A DNA stretch of 64,000 nucleotides. Source: Shewanella sp. TC10 (GTDB taxonomy: Bacteria > Pseudomonadota > Gammaproteobacteria > Enterobacterales > Shewanellaceae). The translations under genes were made by a program, and so were the position numbers. The number at the start of each line of letters is the position of its first letter. The stretch's first letter is position 1. This document shows, one piece after another, positions 37,211 to 51,598 of this stretch. The DNA lies in the NCBI RefSeq assembly GCF_009663145.1, contig NZ_VKHR01000009.1, forward strand, positions 40,035-104,034, in the 5' to 3' direction. The notes below the pieces were generated by a model. It ran no database searches and had not been told where the DNA came from. It saw nothing but the letters and a program-made list of their open reading frames with translations.

Positions 37211-38269
37211 TTAAAAAACTTCACCAGTTTCTAAATCAATGTTTTCATCAGACTCTGCAGGAGCGGCATCTTTTTCTTTGCTTAATAGCATTTGACGTAA
37301 GTTAGTTTCAATCTCTTCAGCTATTGCTGGGTTCTCAACTAAGTATTTACCTGCATTTGCACGGCCTTGACCAATTTTATTGCCTTGGTAGCTGTACCAT
37401 GCACCAGCTTTTTCAACAAGTTTATGTGCTACACCTAAATCAACTAATTCACCGGTACGGTTAATACCTTTACCATAAAGGATCTGGAATTCTGCTTGTC
37501 TAAAAGGCGCTGCAATTTTGTTTTTAACTACTTTAACTCGGGTTTCATTACCCACCACTGAGTCGCCATCTTTAATCGCACCTGTACGGCGAATATCAAG
37601 ACGAACTGAAGCGTAGAACTTAAGTGCGTTACCACCAGTTGTGGTTTCTGGGTTACCAAACATTACACCGATTTTCATACGGATTTGGTTAATGAAGATA
37701 AGCAAAGTATTTGATTGCTTAAGGTTACCTGCAAGCTTACGCATTGCTTGGCTCATCATACGCGCCGCTAGGCCCATATGTGAATCACCAATTTCACCTT
37801 CAATTTCAGCTTTAGGTGTCAAAGCAGCAACTGAATCGACAATGATGACATCAACCGCACCAGAGCGAGTTAATGCGTCACAAATCTCAAGAGCTTGCTC
37901 ACCAGTATCAGGCTGAGAACATAAAAGATTATCAATATCTACACCTAAATTCTTAGCATAGATAGGATCAAGAGCGTGCTCAGCATCGATGAAAGCACAA
38001 GTTTTACCTTGGCGCTGCGCTGCAGCAATAACTTCAAGTGTTAAGGTTGTTTTACCTGAAGATTCTGGACCGTAGATCTCTACGATACGCCCCATAGGTA
38101 AACCACCAGCACCTAATGCAACATCCAACGAAAGCGAACCAGTAGAAATAGTTTCAACATCCATTGTGCGGTCTGCGCCCAATTTCATGATTGAACCTTT
38201 ACCAAATTGCTTTTCAATTTGACCTAGTACGGCGTTTAGCGCTTTCTCTTTATTTGGATCTGCTTTCAT
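37211..38269 (-). CDS. recA: Recombinase RecA
   Basis: 352 residues from the ATG at 38269, giving the family N-terminus [20 protein letters not shown]; an open frame extends 33 codons upstream through the promoter and is not coding. RecA forms filaments on single-stranded DNA, pairs homologous DNA and triggers LexA cleavage. Walker A is GPESSGKT (67-74), Walker B is [12 protein letters not shown], loop L1/L2 segments include [17 protein letters not shown] and [20 protein letters not shown], and the C-terminal tail is acidic ([14 protein letters not shown]). The LexA box sits in its promoter. No recX follows; the next gene on this side is the SnoaL-like one, convergent. Confidence 0.99.
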   Translation of the reverse strand: MKADPNKEKALNAVLGQIEKQFGKGSIMKLGADRTMDVETISTGSLSLDVALGAGGLPMGRIVEIYGPESSGKTTLTLEVIAAAQRQGKTCAFIDAEHALDPIYAKNLGVDIDNLLCSQPDTGEQALEICDALTRSGAVDVIIVDSVAALTPKAEIEGEIGDSHMGLAARMMSQAMRKLAGNLKQSNTLLIFINQIRMKIGVMFGNPETTTGGNALKFYASVRLDIRRTGAIKDGDSVVGNETRVKVVKNKIAAPFRQAEFQILYGKGINRTGELVDLGVAHKLVEKAGAWYSYQGNKIGQGRANAGKYLVENPAIAEEIETNLRQMLLSKEKDAAPAESDENIDLETGEVF

Positions 38270-38680
38270 TCTCTTTATCCCTTTAAGGTGACTCAATTCG
38301 GCATGCGAACTTGGTAACGAATAAATTTGTCTGTCTAACAATATGAGCTCAGTATACTGTATAATCATACAGTATCAATAGTTACTGTATACTTTTTTGA
38401 CATTAATTGAACCCAATAAAAACAAATCCTTTAAAATCAATGGTTAAATACAAATATAAATTTTTAGCATCAAAATCTACTCACTAAAAACCACTGTATA
38501 TACAGGTAAATAATACTGTAAACATTTGGAATATAAACTAATTAACTTGCTCAAAATACCACTAGTTAACTCTTTAAACACGACTGTATGAAGATAGCTT
38601 ATTGGGAATCAAACTAATTATTGCTAAGATGAGCGCCGTTGATAATTCCGTATTGAAGCCAGATTAAGAGCAATTACTTA
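38270..38680. other. Divergent recA/mutS intergenic region
   Basis: 410 bp. It carries the recA promoter and LexA box at 38351-38378; beyond this are scattered ACTGTATA half-sites (38381-38390, 38493-38505) without proper spacing for LexA, and the A/T-rich mutS promoter region. No small gene was seen. Confidence 0.7.
38351..38378 (-). promoter_or_regulatory. recA promoter with LexA box filling the spacer
   Basis: On the minus strand: -35 TTGATA (38373-38378), then the 16-base LexA box CTGTATGATTATACAG (38357-38372), then -10 TATACT (38351-38356). The box is CTG-N10-CAG and occupies exactly the 16-bp spacer, so LexA binding would block RNA polymerase directly. Confidence 0.92.
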
Positions 38681-41260
38681 ATGACCGTAAATGAAGACCC
38701 AAGTTTAGAAAAGCATACCCCAATGATGCGTCAGTATTTAACGTTAAAAGCACAGCATCCTGAGATGCTTTTGTTTTATCGTATGGGAGACTTTTATGAA
38801 TTATTTTATGAAGATGCCAAGCTAGCATCAGAACTATTAGGGATTTCACTTACTGCGAGAGGGAAAAGTGGCGGTAACGCGATCCCGATGGCGGGCTTAC
38901 CCTACCATGCTGTCGAAGGTTATCTTGCCAAGCTGGTTCAAATCGGTCAGTCGGTCGCAATATGCGAGCAAGTTGGCGATCCAGCCACTAGTAAAGGCCC
39001 AGTTGAACGTAAAGTCGTCAGAATTGTGACTCCAGGTACCTTAACTGATGAAGCATTACTTCAAGAAAGACAAGACAACTTGCTGGCTGCTGTTTATCAA
39101 GGTAAATCTGGTTATGGTTATGCCACATTAGATGTTTCTTCTGGTCGCTTTGTCGTGGTAGAACTTGAAAATGCAGAAACATTAGAAGCAGAATTACAGC
39201 GCACAAGCCCTGCAGAACTACTATATAGCGAAGATTTAGCGGATCGTTACCTCATTGAAAACCTTAAAGGGATCAGACGAAGACCTGAGTGGGAGTTTGA
39301 TTACGATACCAGTATTCAGTTATTACTCGAGCAATTCGGTACCAAAGATCTTCATGGTTTTGGCATCACCAATGCACGCTTGTCGCTTCAAGCTGCTGGT
39401 TGCTTAATGCAGTATGTTAAAGATACCCAAAAAACTGCTCTGCCCCATATCAGTAGTATCACCATGTTTAATCAGGCCGATACGATTATTTTAGATGCGG
39501 CAACAAGACGTAATCTTGAACTAACAGTTAATCTTTCTGGTTCTCGAGATAATACCCTTGCTTGGGTACTTGATAAAACAGCTACGCCAATGGGCAGTCG
39601 AATGTTGCAACGCTGGATCCATCAGCCTCTTAGAGATCAGCAGCACATTAGTCAACGTCAGCAAGCTGTCTCTGAACTAATCGAAACTGGGTTATATGCC
39701 GACTTACACCAGCAGTTAAAAGCCTTAGGCGATATTGAACGTATCATGGCACGTCTTGCTATTCGTAGTGCGAGACCGAGAGATTTTGCCCGCCTACGCC
39801 AAGCATTAGATTTATTGCCAGAAATTCAACAAACTCTTAGCCACTGCAAACAAAGCGAAATGCAACGTCTTGCAGGCTTATTGGGAGAATTCCCAGAGCA
39901 ACAGCAGTTATTGCAATCAGCAATAGTTGATAACCCACCGATGTTAATACGTGATGGTGGTGTTATTCGAACGGGTTACAACGCGCAATTAGATGAGTGG
40001 CGTGGCCTTAGTGAAGGTGCCAATGATTACCTTGTGCAAATGGAAGCCCGCGAGAAAGAACAAACCGGCATCAATACCTTAAAAGTCGGCTATAACCGAG
40101 TACATGGCTACTACATTGAAGTCAGTCGTTTGCAATCAGACCAAGTACCGCTGAGTTATCAGCGTCGCCAAACCCTGAAAAACACTGAACGTTATATCAC
40201 CCCAGAACTTAAAGAATATGAAGAAAAGGTGCTTTCAAGCCAAGGCAAAGCTTTAGCAATTGAAAAGCAACTTTGGGAAGAGTTGTTTGACTTACTATTG
40301 CCCAAATTACATGAATTACAGCAATTTGCCCAAGCTGCATCTGAGTTAGATGTACTGAGCAACTTTGCAGAGCGCGCAGAAACCTTAGGCTATAACTGCC
40401 CGCAAATAAGTAACGAAATTGGTATAAAAATTGATTCAGGACGTCATCCAGTCGTTGAACTGGTTAGCCAGGCTCCTTTCATAGCAAACCCAGTAGAACT
40501 TGCTCCAGAACGTCGAATGCTCATTGTGACTGGTCCTAATATGGGCGGTAAGTCGACTTATATGCGCCAAGTTGCCCTGATTACATTAATGGCACATATA
40601 GGCAGTTTTGTACCTGCACAAAAAGCGGTAATTGGACCCATTGACCGTATATTTACTCGTATTGGTGCTTCAGATGACCTTGCCTCTGGCCGCTCAACCT
40701 TTATGGTCGAAATGACAGAAACGGCAAATATTCTCCATAATGCTACCGCAAAAAGCTTAGTTCTCATGGATGAAATTGGCCGTGGAACATCCACCTATGA
40801 TGGTTTATCTCTTGCCTGGTCAGCTGCTGAATACTTAGCCGAAAAAGTGGCGGCGTTAACGTTATTTGCAACCCATTATTTCGAGTTAACTCAGTTGCCT
40901 GAACAGATGAGTAGTGCAGCCAATGTGCATTTAGATGCGGTAGAGCATGATGACACTATTGCCTTTATGCATGCTGTACAAGAAGGCGCTGCGAGTAAAA
41001 GTTATGGTTTACAAGTGGCGTCACTAGCAGGTGTACCGGCCCATGTTATTAAAGCAGCGAAACAAAAACTACATATGCTTGAAAGCCGAGATTTAGCCAA
41101 TACTCATCAAGTGCCAATACAAGAAGCACTTAACCTAACAATGCCTGAGCCACAAACCTCACCTGCTACGGATAAACTGGCTCAAATTAACCCCGATGAT
41201 TACAGCCCTAAACAAGCTTTAGATATGCTGTATGAACTAAAGCGATTAGCTAATCAGTAA
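38681..41260 (+). CDS. mutS: DNA mismatch repair protein MutS
   Basis: 859 residues. The mismatch-contacting Phe-x-Glu motif is in [11 protein letters not shown] (residues ~37-47). The connector, lever and clamp domains follow, and the ATPase has Walker [11 protein letters not shown] near 616, [14 protein letters not shown] (Walker B plus dimer signature) and FATHYFELT. The C-terminal ~50 residues include a Pro-rich linker and the [17 protein letters not shown] tetramerisation helix. The ribosome site is weak. It is divergent from recA and has its own terminator. Confidence 0.98.
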   Translation: MTVNEDPSLEKHTPMMRQYLTLKAQHPEMLLFYRMGDFYELFYEDAKLASELLGISLTARGKSGGNAIPMAGLPYHAVEGYLAKLVQIGQSVAICEQVGDPATSKGPVERKVVRIVTPGTLTDEALLQERQDNLLAAVYQGKSGYGYATLDVSSGRFVVVELENAETLEAELQRTSPAELLYSEDLADRYLIENLKGIRRRPEWEFDYDTSIQLLLEQFGTKDLHGFGITNARLSLQAAGCLMQYVKDTQKTALPHISSITMFNQADTIILDAATRRNLELTVNLSGSRDNTLAWVLDKTATPMGSRMLQRWIHQPLRDQQHISQRQQAVSELIETGLYADLHQQLKALGDIERIMARLAIRSARPRDFARLRQALDLLPEIQQTLSHCKQSEMQRLAGLLGEFPEQQQLLQSAIVDNPPMLIRDGGVIRTGYNAQLDEWRGLSEGANDYLVQMEAREKEQTGINTLKVGYNRVHGYYIEVSRLQSDQVPLSYQRRQTLKNTERYITPELKEYEEKVLSSQGKALAIEKQLWEELFDLLLPKLHELQQFAQAASELDVLSNFAERAETLGYNCPQISNEIGIKIDSGRHPVVELVSQAPFIANPVELAPERRMLIVTGPNMGGKSTYMRQVALITLMAHIGSFVPAQKAVIGPIDRIFTRIGASDDLASGRSTFMVEMTETANILHNATAKSLVLMDEIGRGTSTYDGLSLAWSAAEYLAEKVAALTLFATHYFELTQLPEQMSSAANVHLDAVEHDDTIAFMHAVQEGAASKSYGLQVASLAGVPAHVIKAAKQKLHMLESRDLANTHQVPIQEALNLTMPEPQTSPATDKLAQINPDDYSPKQALDMLYELKRLANQ

Positions 41261-41286
41261 GACGATTGGTTAACTACTTGATGATA

Positions 41287-41317
41287 AGCCGCTACAAGAG
41301 AATGTAGCGGCTTCTTA
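41287..41317 (+). terminator. Terminator of mutS
   Basis: Ten-bp arms (AGCCGCTACA / TGTAGCGGCT) with a 6-nt loop and T-rich tail, 26 bp past the mutS stop. Confidence 0.88.
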
Positions 41318-41339
41318 TTCAGAGGATTTGCTTTAACTA

Positions 41340-41747
41340 TTAGTTTTCAAGTGATTTTAATCCACTCGTATCAACATCTTTCATGACTTCGCGCTCCAAT
41401 GCATGCTGCTCAGCAAGTTCATTAGTCTTTTTCTGCTGCTGTAAGTTTTGTTGCTCAATGCTCATTCTTACCTGACGCTGTATGGATTCTTGCTCAGTTT
41501 CACATTGACGAAATCCATCAGACCAACCTTGAGCATAATCGGTTTCAGTATTAAAACGGGTTACATCCTTTTTAAATTGATCAAATAAACTTCCCCCAGC
41601 TTTATTTCCGCTATCACAACCATCCTGAAAACCATCTGCATAAGCTAAAGGGTAGCCTTGCTCGACCATGCTATCGCGAGTACTTTGGCAAGCTGTAATA
41701 ATTAATAAGCTTAATGGAATTATTAATAGAATAATTTTACTTTTCAT
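41340..41747 (-). CDS. Small lipoprotein of unknown function
   Basis: 135 residues from the ATG at 41747, which has GGAGG 7 bases before it; 8 codons upstream are open but unsupported. Lipoprotein signal MKSKIILLIIPLSLLIITAC (Cys20). The mature protein contains two related segments, YADGFQDGCDSGNKAG and YAQGWSDGFRQCETE, each with a conserved Gly-x-x-Asp-Gly and Cys, suggesting a duplicated motif with a possible disulfide. The C-terminal part is Gln-rich and helical. No function is assigned. It is convergent with mutS and lies past the rpoS terminator. Confidence 0.8.
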   Translation of the reverse strand: MKSKIILLIIPLSLLIITACQSTRDSMVEQGYPLAYADGFQDGCDSGNKAGGSLFDQFKKDVTRFNTETDYAQGWSDGFRQCETEQESIQRQVRMSIEQQNLQQQKKTNELAEQHALEREVMKDVDTSGLKSLEN

Positions 41748-41780
41748 CTTAAACCTCCAATTTCTGAACATTCAGGCAAT

Positions 41781-41802
41781 AAAAAAGGGCATTAATGCCC
41801 TT
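41781..41802 (-). terminator. Terminator of rpoS
   Basis: AAGGGCAT / ATGCCCTT arms with a 2-nt centre and six T on the minus strand, 23 bp past the rpoS stop. Confidence 0.9.
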
Positions 41803-41824
41803 ATTTTTCGAAATTTCAAAAGCG

Positions 41825-42802
41825 CTAGCTTCTAAATAAAGCTTCTACTGACAAGCCTTGAGCCCCTAATACATCTTTCAATCGTTTCAATGCTTCTACT
41901 TGAATTTGGCGGACACGTTCACGTGTTAATCCAATTTCAGCTCCAACATTTTCTAATGTAGATGGCTCATAACCTAATAAACCAAAACGTCTCGCTAATA
42001 CTTCTCTTTGTTTAGTATTTAGCTCGTTTAACCATCCTACAATTGAATGAGATAAGTCTTCATCTTGTACTTTATAATCTGGCCCTACTGAATCATCATC
42101 AGCAATGACATCAAGTAATGCTTTGTCATTATCTCCACCTAATGGGGTGTCTACTGAAGTGATTTTCTCGTTTAGCTTTAACATGCGGCTTACATCGCTA
42201 GTAGAGACGTCTAAAGTGTCTGCGATTTCTTCTGCCGTTGGCTCATGATCAAGTTTTTGAGCTAGCTGTCTTGCGGTACGTAAGTACACATTAAGCTCTT
42301 TAACGACATGAATAGGTAAACGAATAGTACGGGTTTGATTCATGATAGCTCTCTCGATGGTTTGTCTAATCCACCAAGTCGCATAAGTTGAAAAACGGAA
42401 TCCTCGCTCTGGGTCAAATTTTTCGACCGCGCGAATAAGTCCTAGATTGCCTTCTTCAATAAGATCAAGTAATGCTAGACCTCGGTTGTTATACCTTCTG
42501 GCAATTTTTACAACCAAGCGTAAATTACTTTCTATCATGCGGTTACGAGACTTCTCGCAGCCTTTGAGTGCTTTACGTGAAAAGAAGACTTCTTCTTCTG
42601 CACTAAGCAAAGGGGAAAAACCGATCTCACCTAGATATAGCTGAGTGGCGTCAAGATTCTTTTGCAGATCATCCTGAACTTGTTGATCAATATCGGATTG
42701 CTGACCTTCTTTGGCACTTCCTGCCTTTGGCGCAACCTCTTGTGGTTGTTTAGCTAAATCCATAAGCTCTACTGCGACTGCAGCGTTTTGTTTTTGGCTC
42801 AT
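41825..42802 (-). CDS. rpoS: Stationary-phase sigma factor RpoS
   Basis: 325 residues from the ATG at 42802 (GGGAGAG 6 bases upstream). RpoS directs RNA polymerase to general stress and stationary-phase genes. After a variable N-terminus come [20 protein letters not shown] (region 1.2), [20 protein letters not shown] and [35 protein letters not shown] (region 2), region 3 ([15 protein letters not shown]), and region 4 ([35 protein letters not shown]). The pairing with nlpD upstream is the usual one; part of rpoS transcription starts inside nlpD in E. coli. Confidence 0.98.
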   Translation of the reverse strand: MSQKQNAAVAVELMDLAKQPQEVAPKAGSAKEGQQSDIDQQVQDDLQKNLDATQLYLGEIGFSPLLSAEEEVFFSRKALKGCEKSRNRMIESNLRLVVKIARRYNNRGLALLDLIEEGNLGLIRAVEKFDPERGFRFSTYATWWIRQTIERAIMNQTRTIRLPIHVVKELNVYLRTARQLAQKLDHEPTAEEIADTLDVSTSDVSRMLKLNEKITSVDTPLGGDNDKALLDVIADDDSVGPDYKVQDEDLSHSIVGWLNELNTKQREVLARRFGLLGYEPSTLENVGAEIGLTRERVRQIQVEALKRLKDVLGAQGLSVEALFRS

Positions 42803-42879
42803 ATGGTGCTCTCCCAAACCTGGTAAATTTAAGTAACTAGTGCACTTGCCTATCCTCCGTTTTAATGTGAACTAAACAG

Positions 42880-43770
42880 TTAGCGTTTAGGTAAATAATT
42901 TAATGGGTTAACTGACTTACCATGTAGACGTATTTCAAAATGTAACATCACCTGGTTTGCCCCTGTGCTACCCATTTTCGCTACTGTCTGTCCGGCATTT
43001 ACATACTGCTTTTCTTTGACCAATATTGAATCCGCATGGGCATATGCACTTAGAAATTCTTCGTTATGTTTGATAATAACCAAATTGCCATAACCACGAA
43101 GTGCATTACCTGCATAAACAACTCTTCCATCAGCAGCAGCTTTGATAATATCGCCGCGTGAACCTGCAACCTTAATACCTTGGTTGCCCTGCTGAGTTGT
43201 AGAGAAATACCCTATAATCTTGCCTTTATTAGGCCAGTTCCACTTACTTACTTTGTCTGGTAAGCCTGAAACAGGATTTTTCGCTACTTGAACTGTTTTT
43301 TCTGGGGTAGTTTTTACAGAATACGCAGGCTTAGCTTTGTGATCAAGCTCTTTTTTTGTACTATTTTTGTTAGCTGACGCATTTGCTTGTTTTGTTGCTG
43401 TAGTTTGTTTTGGCACAGTTTTCTTTACTGGCTTGGGTTTGCTGTTCGCTACAGCGACCGGTTTAGTGGTTGTTTTGGCCGCTGCGGGCTTGTAGAGTTT
43501 TAAGGTCTGACCAGGGTAAATGGTATAAGGAGCCTTTAGCTTGTTATACGCGGCAATATCGCTGAAATCTTTACCTGCGCCCCATGAAATTGAATATAAA
43601 GTGTCGCCTCGCTTAACTTTATAGCTACCTGAAGTAATTGAGCCTTTATTATATTTGGGGCCAGCTGTAGAAGAGATACTTTTTACAGGCGCAGGACTAT
43701 GGGCTTGAAAACTACAGCCTGATAAAAAAGTTAATAAACAGATAATGCAAAGCCAATTGTGATACTTCAA
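42880..43770 (-). CDS. nlpD: LysM/M23-domain lipoprotein NlpD
   Basis: 296 residues from a TTG with GGAGAGAG before it. Lipoprotein signal ending FLSGC. LysM domain near residues ~45-95 (YKVKRGDTLYSISWGAGKDF, then IYPGQTLKL) binds peptidoglycan. A Lys/Thr/Ala-rich linker leads to a degenerate M23 (LytM) domain: GSRGDIIKAAADGRVVYAG lacks the first zinc His, while AYAH and LHFEIR keep the later ones. NlpD therefore probably activates the AmiC amidase during division rather than cutting itself. It lies 38 bp after pcm and 78 bp before rpoS. Confidence 0.95.
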   Translation of the reverse strand: MKYHNWLCIICLLTFLSGCSFQAHSPAPVKSISSTAGPKYNKGSITSGSYKVKRGDTLYSISWGAGKDFSDIAAYNKLKAPYTIYPGQTLKLYKPAAAKTTTKPVAVANSKPKPVKKTVPKQTTATKQANASANKNSTKKELDHKAKPAYSVKTTPEKTVQVAKNPVSGLPDKVSKWNWPNKGKIIGYFSTTQQGNQGIKVAGSRGDIIKAAADGRVVYAGNALRGYGNLVIIKHNEEFLSAYAHADSILVKEKQYVNAGQTVAKMGSTGANQVMLHFEIRLHGKSVNPLNYLPKR

Positions 43771-43807
43771 ACACTCTCTCCAGCTAAGATGGGAAATATC
43801 ACCCTAA

Positions 43808-44443
43808 TTAAGCAAGTTCACCATTAATTAATGGTACAAATTTAACTGCTTCAATAATTTGCGAGTTAAATTCATTATTCTGACGCGTTATTTTTAATAA
43901 TTGCTGTGAATCTTCACCTACAGGAATAATTAGCACACCGCCTTCAGAAAGCTGAGTTAATAACGCTTCAGGCACTGAAGCTGCTGCTGCAGTCACCATG
44001 ATTGCATCAAATGGCGCTTTATTTTGCCAGCCTTTCCAGCCATCACCGTATTTAAATGACACATTATGTAAATCCAAACGCTTCAATCTTTGTCTCGCTT
44101 GAATTTGCAGGGCTTTTATTCGTTCAATAGTACAAAGCTGTGGTACAAGCTGAGCCAAAATGGCTGCTTGATAGCCTGAACCAGTGCCAATCTCTAAAAC
44201 TTTAACTGGATTATGTTGCAATAGTAATTCGGTCATACGCGCAACGATGTAAGGCTGAGATATTGTTTGCCCCTGCCCTATAGGTAGTGCGGTATTTTCA
44301 TAGGCTTTGTGTGCAAGTGCACCGTCTAAAAATAACTCCCTTGGGGTATTAGACACAGCCTCTAGCACTGCATTATTACTAATGCCGCCTTCATGTAATT
44401 TTCTAGCTAAATTGATAGCAACAGTTGACGCTATCTGACTCAT
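43808..44443 (-). CDS. pcm: Protein-L-isoaspartate O-methyltransferase
   Basis: 211 residues, the usual length. It methylates isoaspartyl residues in damaged proteins. Seen are [43 protein letters not shown], and the SAM-binding [18 protein letters not shown], followed by [23 protein letters not shown]. Its ATG overlaps the surE stop as ATGA. Order surE-pcm-nlpD-rpoS is conserved in gammaproteobacteria. Confidence 0.97.
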   Translation of the reverse strand: MSQIASTVAINLARKLHEGGISNNAVLEAVSNTPRELFLDGALAHKAYENTALPIGQGQTISQPYIVARMTELLLQHNPVKVLEIGTGSGYQAAILAQLVPQLCTIERIKALQIQARQRLKRLDLHNVSFKYGDGWKGWQNKAPFDAIMVTAAAASVPEALLTQLSEGGVLIIPVGEDSQQLLKITRQNNEFNSQIIEAVKFVPLINGELA

Positions 44444-45189
44444 AGTTTGTTTATCCAGTTCTCTAAACCAGCAAGCTGGTTATATGCTGTTAAATCGACC
44501 GTTAGCGGAGTGATAGAAACATAACCTTGTTCAACTGTACCAAAGTCTGTATCTGCGCTCGCATCTTGTTCTTTACCAGGTGGGCCAAGCCAATAAATAT
44601 CTCGTCCCGCTGGGTCTTGCGTTTTAATCATACCTTCAGCTTTATGCCTTGAGCCTAAACGAGTCACCTTCATACCTTTGATTTCTTCTAAAGGTAAGTC
44701 AGGTACATTCACATTTAAAATCTGATCCTTATCAACAGGATGCGCTAATAACCCTTGCACGATTTTGGCAGCATATACAGCGGCTGTTCGGTAATGTTTG
44801 AGTTCTTTGCCAACAAGAGAGACCGCAATTGCTGGTAAACCAAGAAATCGTCCCTCTGTCGCTGCGGCAACAGTGCCAGAATACAAAGTATCATCGCCCA
44901 TATTCGCACCGGCATTAATGCCAGAAACGACAATATCGGGTTCATCTTCACACAACTCTCTAATAGCTAAATGAACGCAATCTGAAGGTGTGCCATTGAC
45001 GGCAATATATCCGTTATCTAACCTATTAATTCTTAATGGGTTAGTCAAGGTTAAAGAGTTACTTGCGGCTGAACAATTTCGGTCTGGCGCAACGACTTTT
45101 ATATTGGCAATTTGGTTTAACTCTTCAGCCAACGCTTTAATACCTGGCGCTGTCACACCATCATCATTACTAACTAATATATTAATCAT
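44440..45189 (-). CDS. surE: 5'/3'-nucleotidase SurE
   Basis: 249 residues. SurE is a divalent-metal nucleotidase linked to stationary-phase survival. The N-terminal [17 protein letters not shown] has the metal-binding DD pair, and [26 protein letters not shown] and [24 protein letters not shown] are the other signatures. It overlaps truD by 4 bp and pcm by 4 bp, so the trio is translationally coupled. Confidence 0.97.
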   Translation of the reverse strand: MINILVSNDDGVTAPGIKALAEELNQIANIKVVAPDRNCSAASNSLTLTNPLRINRLDNGYIAVNGTPSDCVHLAIRELCEDEPDIVVSGINAGANMGDDTLYSGTVAAATEGRFLGLPAIAVSLVGKELKHYRTAAVYAAKIVQGLLAHPVDKDQILNVNVPDLPLEEIKGMKVTRLGSRHKAEGMIKTQDPAGRDIYWLGPPGKEQDASADTDFGTVEQGYVSITPLTVDLTAYNQLAGLENWINKL

Positions 45190-46367
45190 GATGAAGGCTC
45201 TTGTTTACCATCTTGTGTTGATTGTTCTTCAGTTTCTGGGGCAGAAACTGAAGCTGCTGAGCATGCTAGGGCTTTTTGCTGCGCAAGTGCGTTTTGTTCT
45301 GCCACCATTTGTAGACGTTTTACTTCTTGTACATCTTGATAGTCTAGTAACTCTCTAAGCACTGATGTCGCATAGCTTCCTGCAGGCAACATAAATTCAA
45401 TAATTAAACTATCTTGTTCAAATCGATATTTCATGGCTTGTGGCTTTAACAGCAGCGGACGACGTTCTTGCTCCAACCCTGCCTGCTCAAGCCCAGCTAA
45501 ATCCGTCGTTAAATTGGACAATGCGGTTTGCTCAACCAAGGCAGCATCTGCCTGAGGAAGGATCGCGCCACGTCCCCATAAAGGTGCGGATAATTGAATA
45601 TCGTTATCAGCTAAACGCTTAAGCGTTGCAGGATCCCATTTTTCAGTGACAAAAAAGCTTTTGCTACCTGTTAGCATCACACAATCGCCAGTCAAAGGCG
45701 CTACGCTGTGGTGGTTTAATCGATATGATACCGCTTGATTAAACACATTTGATCTTACAGCAGACAAATACATGCTGCGTTTTTTACGATCTTTAACCTT
45801 TTTGCCAGCGAGCATTTGCTGACCGAAAATCAAGTTTTTTCCTTGATGACCAAAACGCTGCTCACCAAAATAATTGGGAACACCCGTTTCCATGACTTGT
45901 TGGATGCGTTTTTCAAGGGTTTGTTTATCAGACACATTACGTAATGTCAGCTCAAAGCAATTACCTAACAATGCGCCAATGCGTAATTTTTTACTATGGC
46001 GCTGACTTGAAAGAATCGTTAGCCGCGATTGATTTGCCGTCTCACCCTCCACATCTGAAGTTGATAGTGATTGCCAATCAGGTGTTTCTTTACCAGGTAT
46101 ACGCACACCAAACCATTGCTCAGTCACTGCATTTCTATCTTTTTGACCAGCGTATGTCACTTCCTTTTGATGTACTTTGGCAAACTTAGCTAGTATCTCA
46201 GCCACTTGATTGGTATTAAGGCCTTCTTTACGAACATGGATCATGTGATGCTCACCTTCGCCAGTTGGGCTGAAAGGCAGCATTTCCTTCACGATAAAAT
46301 CACTATTAAAAGTGCGTAAGTCAGCGGTGCAAGTGGGTTTATCAAAAAGGTAATGTAGCGAACTCAT
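45186..46367 (-). CDS. truD: tRNA pseudouridine(13) synthase TruD
   Basis: 393 residues. The catalytic Asp lies in [17 protein letters not shown], with the [14 protein letters not shown] segment ahead of it and [14 protein letters not shown] further on. The C-terminal part, [29 protein letters not shown], closes the family signature. A ~45-residue Gln/Glu/Ser-rich tail extends past the usual end ([18 protein letters not shown]), longer than E. coli TruD (349 residues). Overlaps surE. Confidence 0.95.
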   Translation of the reverse strand: MSSLHYLFDKPTCTADLRTFNSDFIVKEMLPFSPTGEGEHHMIHVRKEGLNTNQVAEILAKFAKVHQKEVTYAGQKDRNAVTEQWFGVRIPGKETPDWQSLSTSDVEGETANQSRLTILSSQRHSKKLRIGALLGNCFELTLRNVSDKQTLEKRIQQVMETGVPNYFGEQRFGHQGKNLIFGQQMLAGKKVKDRKKRSMYLSAVRSNVFNQAVSYRLNHHSVAPLTGDCVMLTGSKSFFVTEKWDPATLKRLADNDIQLSAPLWGRGAILPQADAALVEQTALSNLTTDLAGLEQAGLEQERRPLLLKPQAMKYRFEQDSLIIEFMLPAGSYATSVLRELLDYQDVQEVKRLQMVAEQNALAQQKALACSAASVSAPETEEQSTQDGKQEPSS

Positions 46368-46418
46368 GTCATATTCTCAAAAATCGGGTTTATAATGGCA
46401 AACGGTTTAAAATTGGTT

Positions 46419-46901
46419 TTATACAGACTTAGTCATCAACACCACAGATTCGACGGCAATACCTTCTTTACGTCCTGTAAAACCTAACTTCTCAGTTGTG
46501 GTGGCTTTGACATTGATATTATCAATTGATGTTTCTAAATCTTGAGCTAAGCATTCTCTTATCGCTTGTATATGCGGTAACATTTTGGGTGCTTGAGCTA
46601 TAACAGTCACATCAAGGTTACCAATGACAAAGTGCTTTTCAGTCGCAAGTTTAAAGCAGTGTCTTAGTAATACTCTGCTGTCTGCTCCAGCAAATTCAGC
46701 ATCAGTATCAGGGAAATGCTTACCAATATCTCCTAAAGCCATCGCACCTAAAATCGCATCTGAAACAGCATGTAGCACTACATCACCGTCTGAATGTGCA
46801 ATCAAACCTGTCTCATAAGGTACAGTAACTCCACCTAAAATTAGCGGTTTGTCGCCGCCAAACTTATGTACATCAAAACCATGACCAATACGTATATTCA
46901 T
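46419..46901 (-). CDS. ispF: 2-C-methyl-D-erythritol 2,4-cyclodiphosphate synthase
   Basis: 160 residues. It acts in the MEP pathway of isoprenoid synthesis. Metal ligands lie in [10 protein letters not shown] (Asp/His) and the later His of [37 protein letters not shown] is the family C-terminal signature. It follows ispD by 80 bp. Confidence 0.97.
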   Translation of the reverse strand: MNIRIGHGFDVHKFGGDKPLILGGVTVPYETGLIAHSDGDVVLHAVSDAILGAMALGDIGKHFPDTDAEFAGADSRVLLRHCFKLATEKHFVIGNLDVTVIAQAPKMLPHIQAIRECLAQDLETSIDNINVKATTTEKLGFTGRKEGIAVESVVLMTKSV

Positions 46902-46981
46902 TATTGTAGATTACCGTTTATTATATGACTGTTATTAATAAATATTTTAATGATTAACTCTTTTTAATCAGCCTTATTTAA

Positions 46982-47734
46982 TTAAAGCGACTGAATGTTA
47001 GTCAAAAACAATTTAGCTAACTGTAAATCATCAGGGTGAGTCACTTTGATATTATCAGCTCTGCCAGAAACTAACCCAGGATTTACATCCGCCCACTCCA
47101 TAGCACTGGCTTCGTCAGTAATATTGGCACCTTCTTTAAGGGCTAAAGACAAATTCCGTTTAAGTTGCTGACTTGGAAATAATTGCGGCGTTAACGCATG
47201 CCATAGATTATCTCTACATACGGTTTCAGCAATTTTCTCTCCAGAACCAGCCTTGTTTTCAGCACTTGCAACAACACTTCTTTTCATTGTGTCTCTTACT
47301 GGCATAGCCAAAATTGCACCTTGAGGGTGTATTTCACGGGACTTGAGTAATTTATCAATATCAGTTTGAGTGAGACATGGTCTGGCTGCATCATGGACTA
47401 ACGCCCAAGTCGTGTGCTTGCTCGTTATTTCAGTGATGTCATCATCTAAGGTATTCAATGCTGCGAGGACTGAATCAGCACGCTCATTTCCACCTATTAC
47501 TGTCACTATTTTTTCGTGATTGGCTTGAGTTAATTTAGCAAAAAACTCATCTTCAGGGTGCAAAGCCACAATAACTTGGCTGATGTCTGGATGCGTGATT
47601 AAGCTATCCAATGTATGCGCAAGAATAGTTTGTTCACCTAGCATAAGATATTGCTTAGGAATAGCTGCGCCCATTCTGGCGCCAATACCAGCTGCTGGCA
47701 CAATCGCGACAACAGATTGCTTTTCTGAATTCAT
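46982..47734 (-). CDS. ispD: 2-C-methyl-D-erythritol 4-phosphate cytidylyltransferase
   Basis: 250 residues. It joins CTP to MEP upstream of IspE and IspF. AIVPAAGIGARMGAAIPKQYLMLG is the nucleotide loop (split here: AAGIGARMG then PKQYLMLG), and VHDAARPCLTQTDI, AMPVRDTMKRS and TDEASAMEW are signatures. It begins 5 bp after ftsB. Confidence 0.96.
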   Translation of the reverse strand: MNSEKQSVVAIVPAAGIGARMGAAIPKQYLMLGEQTILAHTLDSLITHPDISQVIVALHPEDEFFAKLTQANHEKIVTVIGGNERADSVLAALNTLDDDITEITSKHTTWALVHDAARPCLTQTDIDKLLKSREIHPQGAILAMPVRDTMKRSVVASAENKAGSGEKIAETVCRDNLWHALTPQLFPSQQLKRNLSLALKEGANITDEASAMEWADVNPGLVSGRADNIKVTHPDDLQLAKLFLTNIQSL

Positions 47735-47739
47735 AATGA

Positions 47740-48042
47740 TTACTGACCAAATGTAGAATTGTTACGAGGATTATTGCCAACGACGCGATAAAAGGTCTCA
47801 CCTTCTTTAACCATACCCAATTCATTACGGGCACGCTCTTCAATGGCTTCTGTACCACTTTTTAAATCGATGATTTCAGCTTTAAGTACTTGGTTGCGAG
47901 CGATGAGTTTGTTATTGCTTTCTTGCTGGCTGGCAATCTGCTTTTGCAGATTCATATACTGGGAAAGATTGTTCTCGCCTAACCAAAGTCGATACTGCAA
48001 CAAGCCTACTAAGATAAACAGTAATAGTAAAAGTCGTTTCAT
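47740..48042 (-). CDS. ftsB: Cell division protein FtsB
   Basis: 100 residues. One N-terminal membrane segment ([19 protein letters not shown]), then a coiled coil ([28 protein letters not shown]) and the conserved [22 protein letters not shown]. FtsB links FtsQ and FtsL in the divisome. Encoded upstream of ispD, as in E. coli. Confidence 0.95.
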   Translation of the reverse strand: MKRLLLLLFILVGLLQYRLWLGENNLSQYMNLQKQIASQQESNNKLIARNQVLKAEIIDLKSGTEAIEERARNELGMVKEGETFYRVVGNNPRNNSTFGQ

Positions 48043-48092
48043 AAATCGGTTATCAGCGATAATTATTAATATTAGTAACGCTATAGTACAAC

Positions 48093-48122
48093 AAAAAAGG
48101 CCACCTAGTGGTGGCCTTTTTA
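48093..48122 (-). terminator. Terminator of eno
   Basis: AAGGCCAC / GTGGCCTT arms with a 6-nt loop and T-runs on both sides, 15 bp past the eno stop and before ftsB. Confidence 0.9.
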
Positions 48123-48136
48123 AGATTTAGCAAAGA

Positions 48137-49465
<1,329 letters not shown>

Positions 49466-49630
49466 TTAAAATAGAAAACCAATACCATTAATCAGCAACA
49501 TTTCTACTATTGAAGATTGATTATTGGTATTTGACTTTCAGTTTGGTAATTAACTATCAATTTGAAGCATAGCATAGACCTATTATCTTGACGCTTCAAC
49601 TATCAAAGTGACAACTTGGAATACACTATG

Positions 49631-49666
49631 AAAAAAAAGCCATTGATGGGTTCATCAATGGCTTTC
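49631..49666 (-). terminator. Terminator of pyrG
   Basis: GCCATTGATG / CATCAATGGC arms, loop of about 6 nt, and eight T on the minus strand, just past the pyrG stop. Confidence 0.92.
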
Positions 49667-49673
49667 GTTATTC

Positions 49674-51413
<1,740 letters not shown>

Positions 51414-51530
51414 TCATTAAATTACGATAATAATGTTTACTAAGCCAACAGCTTCATTCCATGTGTTTTAAAACCATAACGGCAAAGTAGAATTACCCTA
51501 GATAGCTGGCGCTTATGCATCGGCTAAAGC

Positions 51531-51594
51531 TTAATTGAACCAGAGTTTAATTAAACCTAATCTTAATTGAACCTAAGCTTAAATACAGCTTAGC
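51531..51594. repeat. 16-bp tandem repeat (4 units) 3' of mazG
   Basis: TTAATTGAACC-N5 units start at 51531, 51547, 51563 and 51579 (the last is degenerate). The array ends 5 bp past the mazG stop codon (51599-51601, minus strand). Confidence 0.88.
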
Positions 51595-51598
51595 TGCT

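Noticed and set aside
38270..38368. Longer recA N-terminus of 33 extra residues
   Set aside because: The extension covers the -10, LexA box and leader; the family N-terminus [10 protein letters not shown] starts at 38269.
38493..38505. Second LexA box in the recA-mutS region (CTGTATATACAG)
   Set aside because: The CTG and CAG are only 6 bases apart instead of 10.
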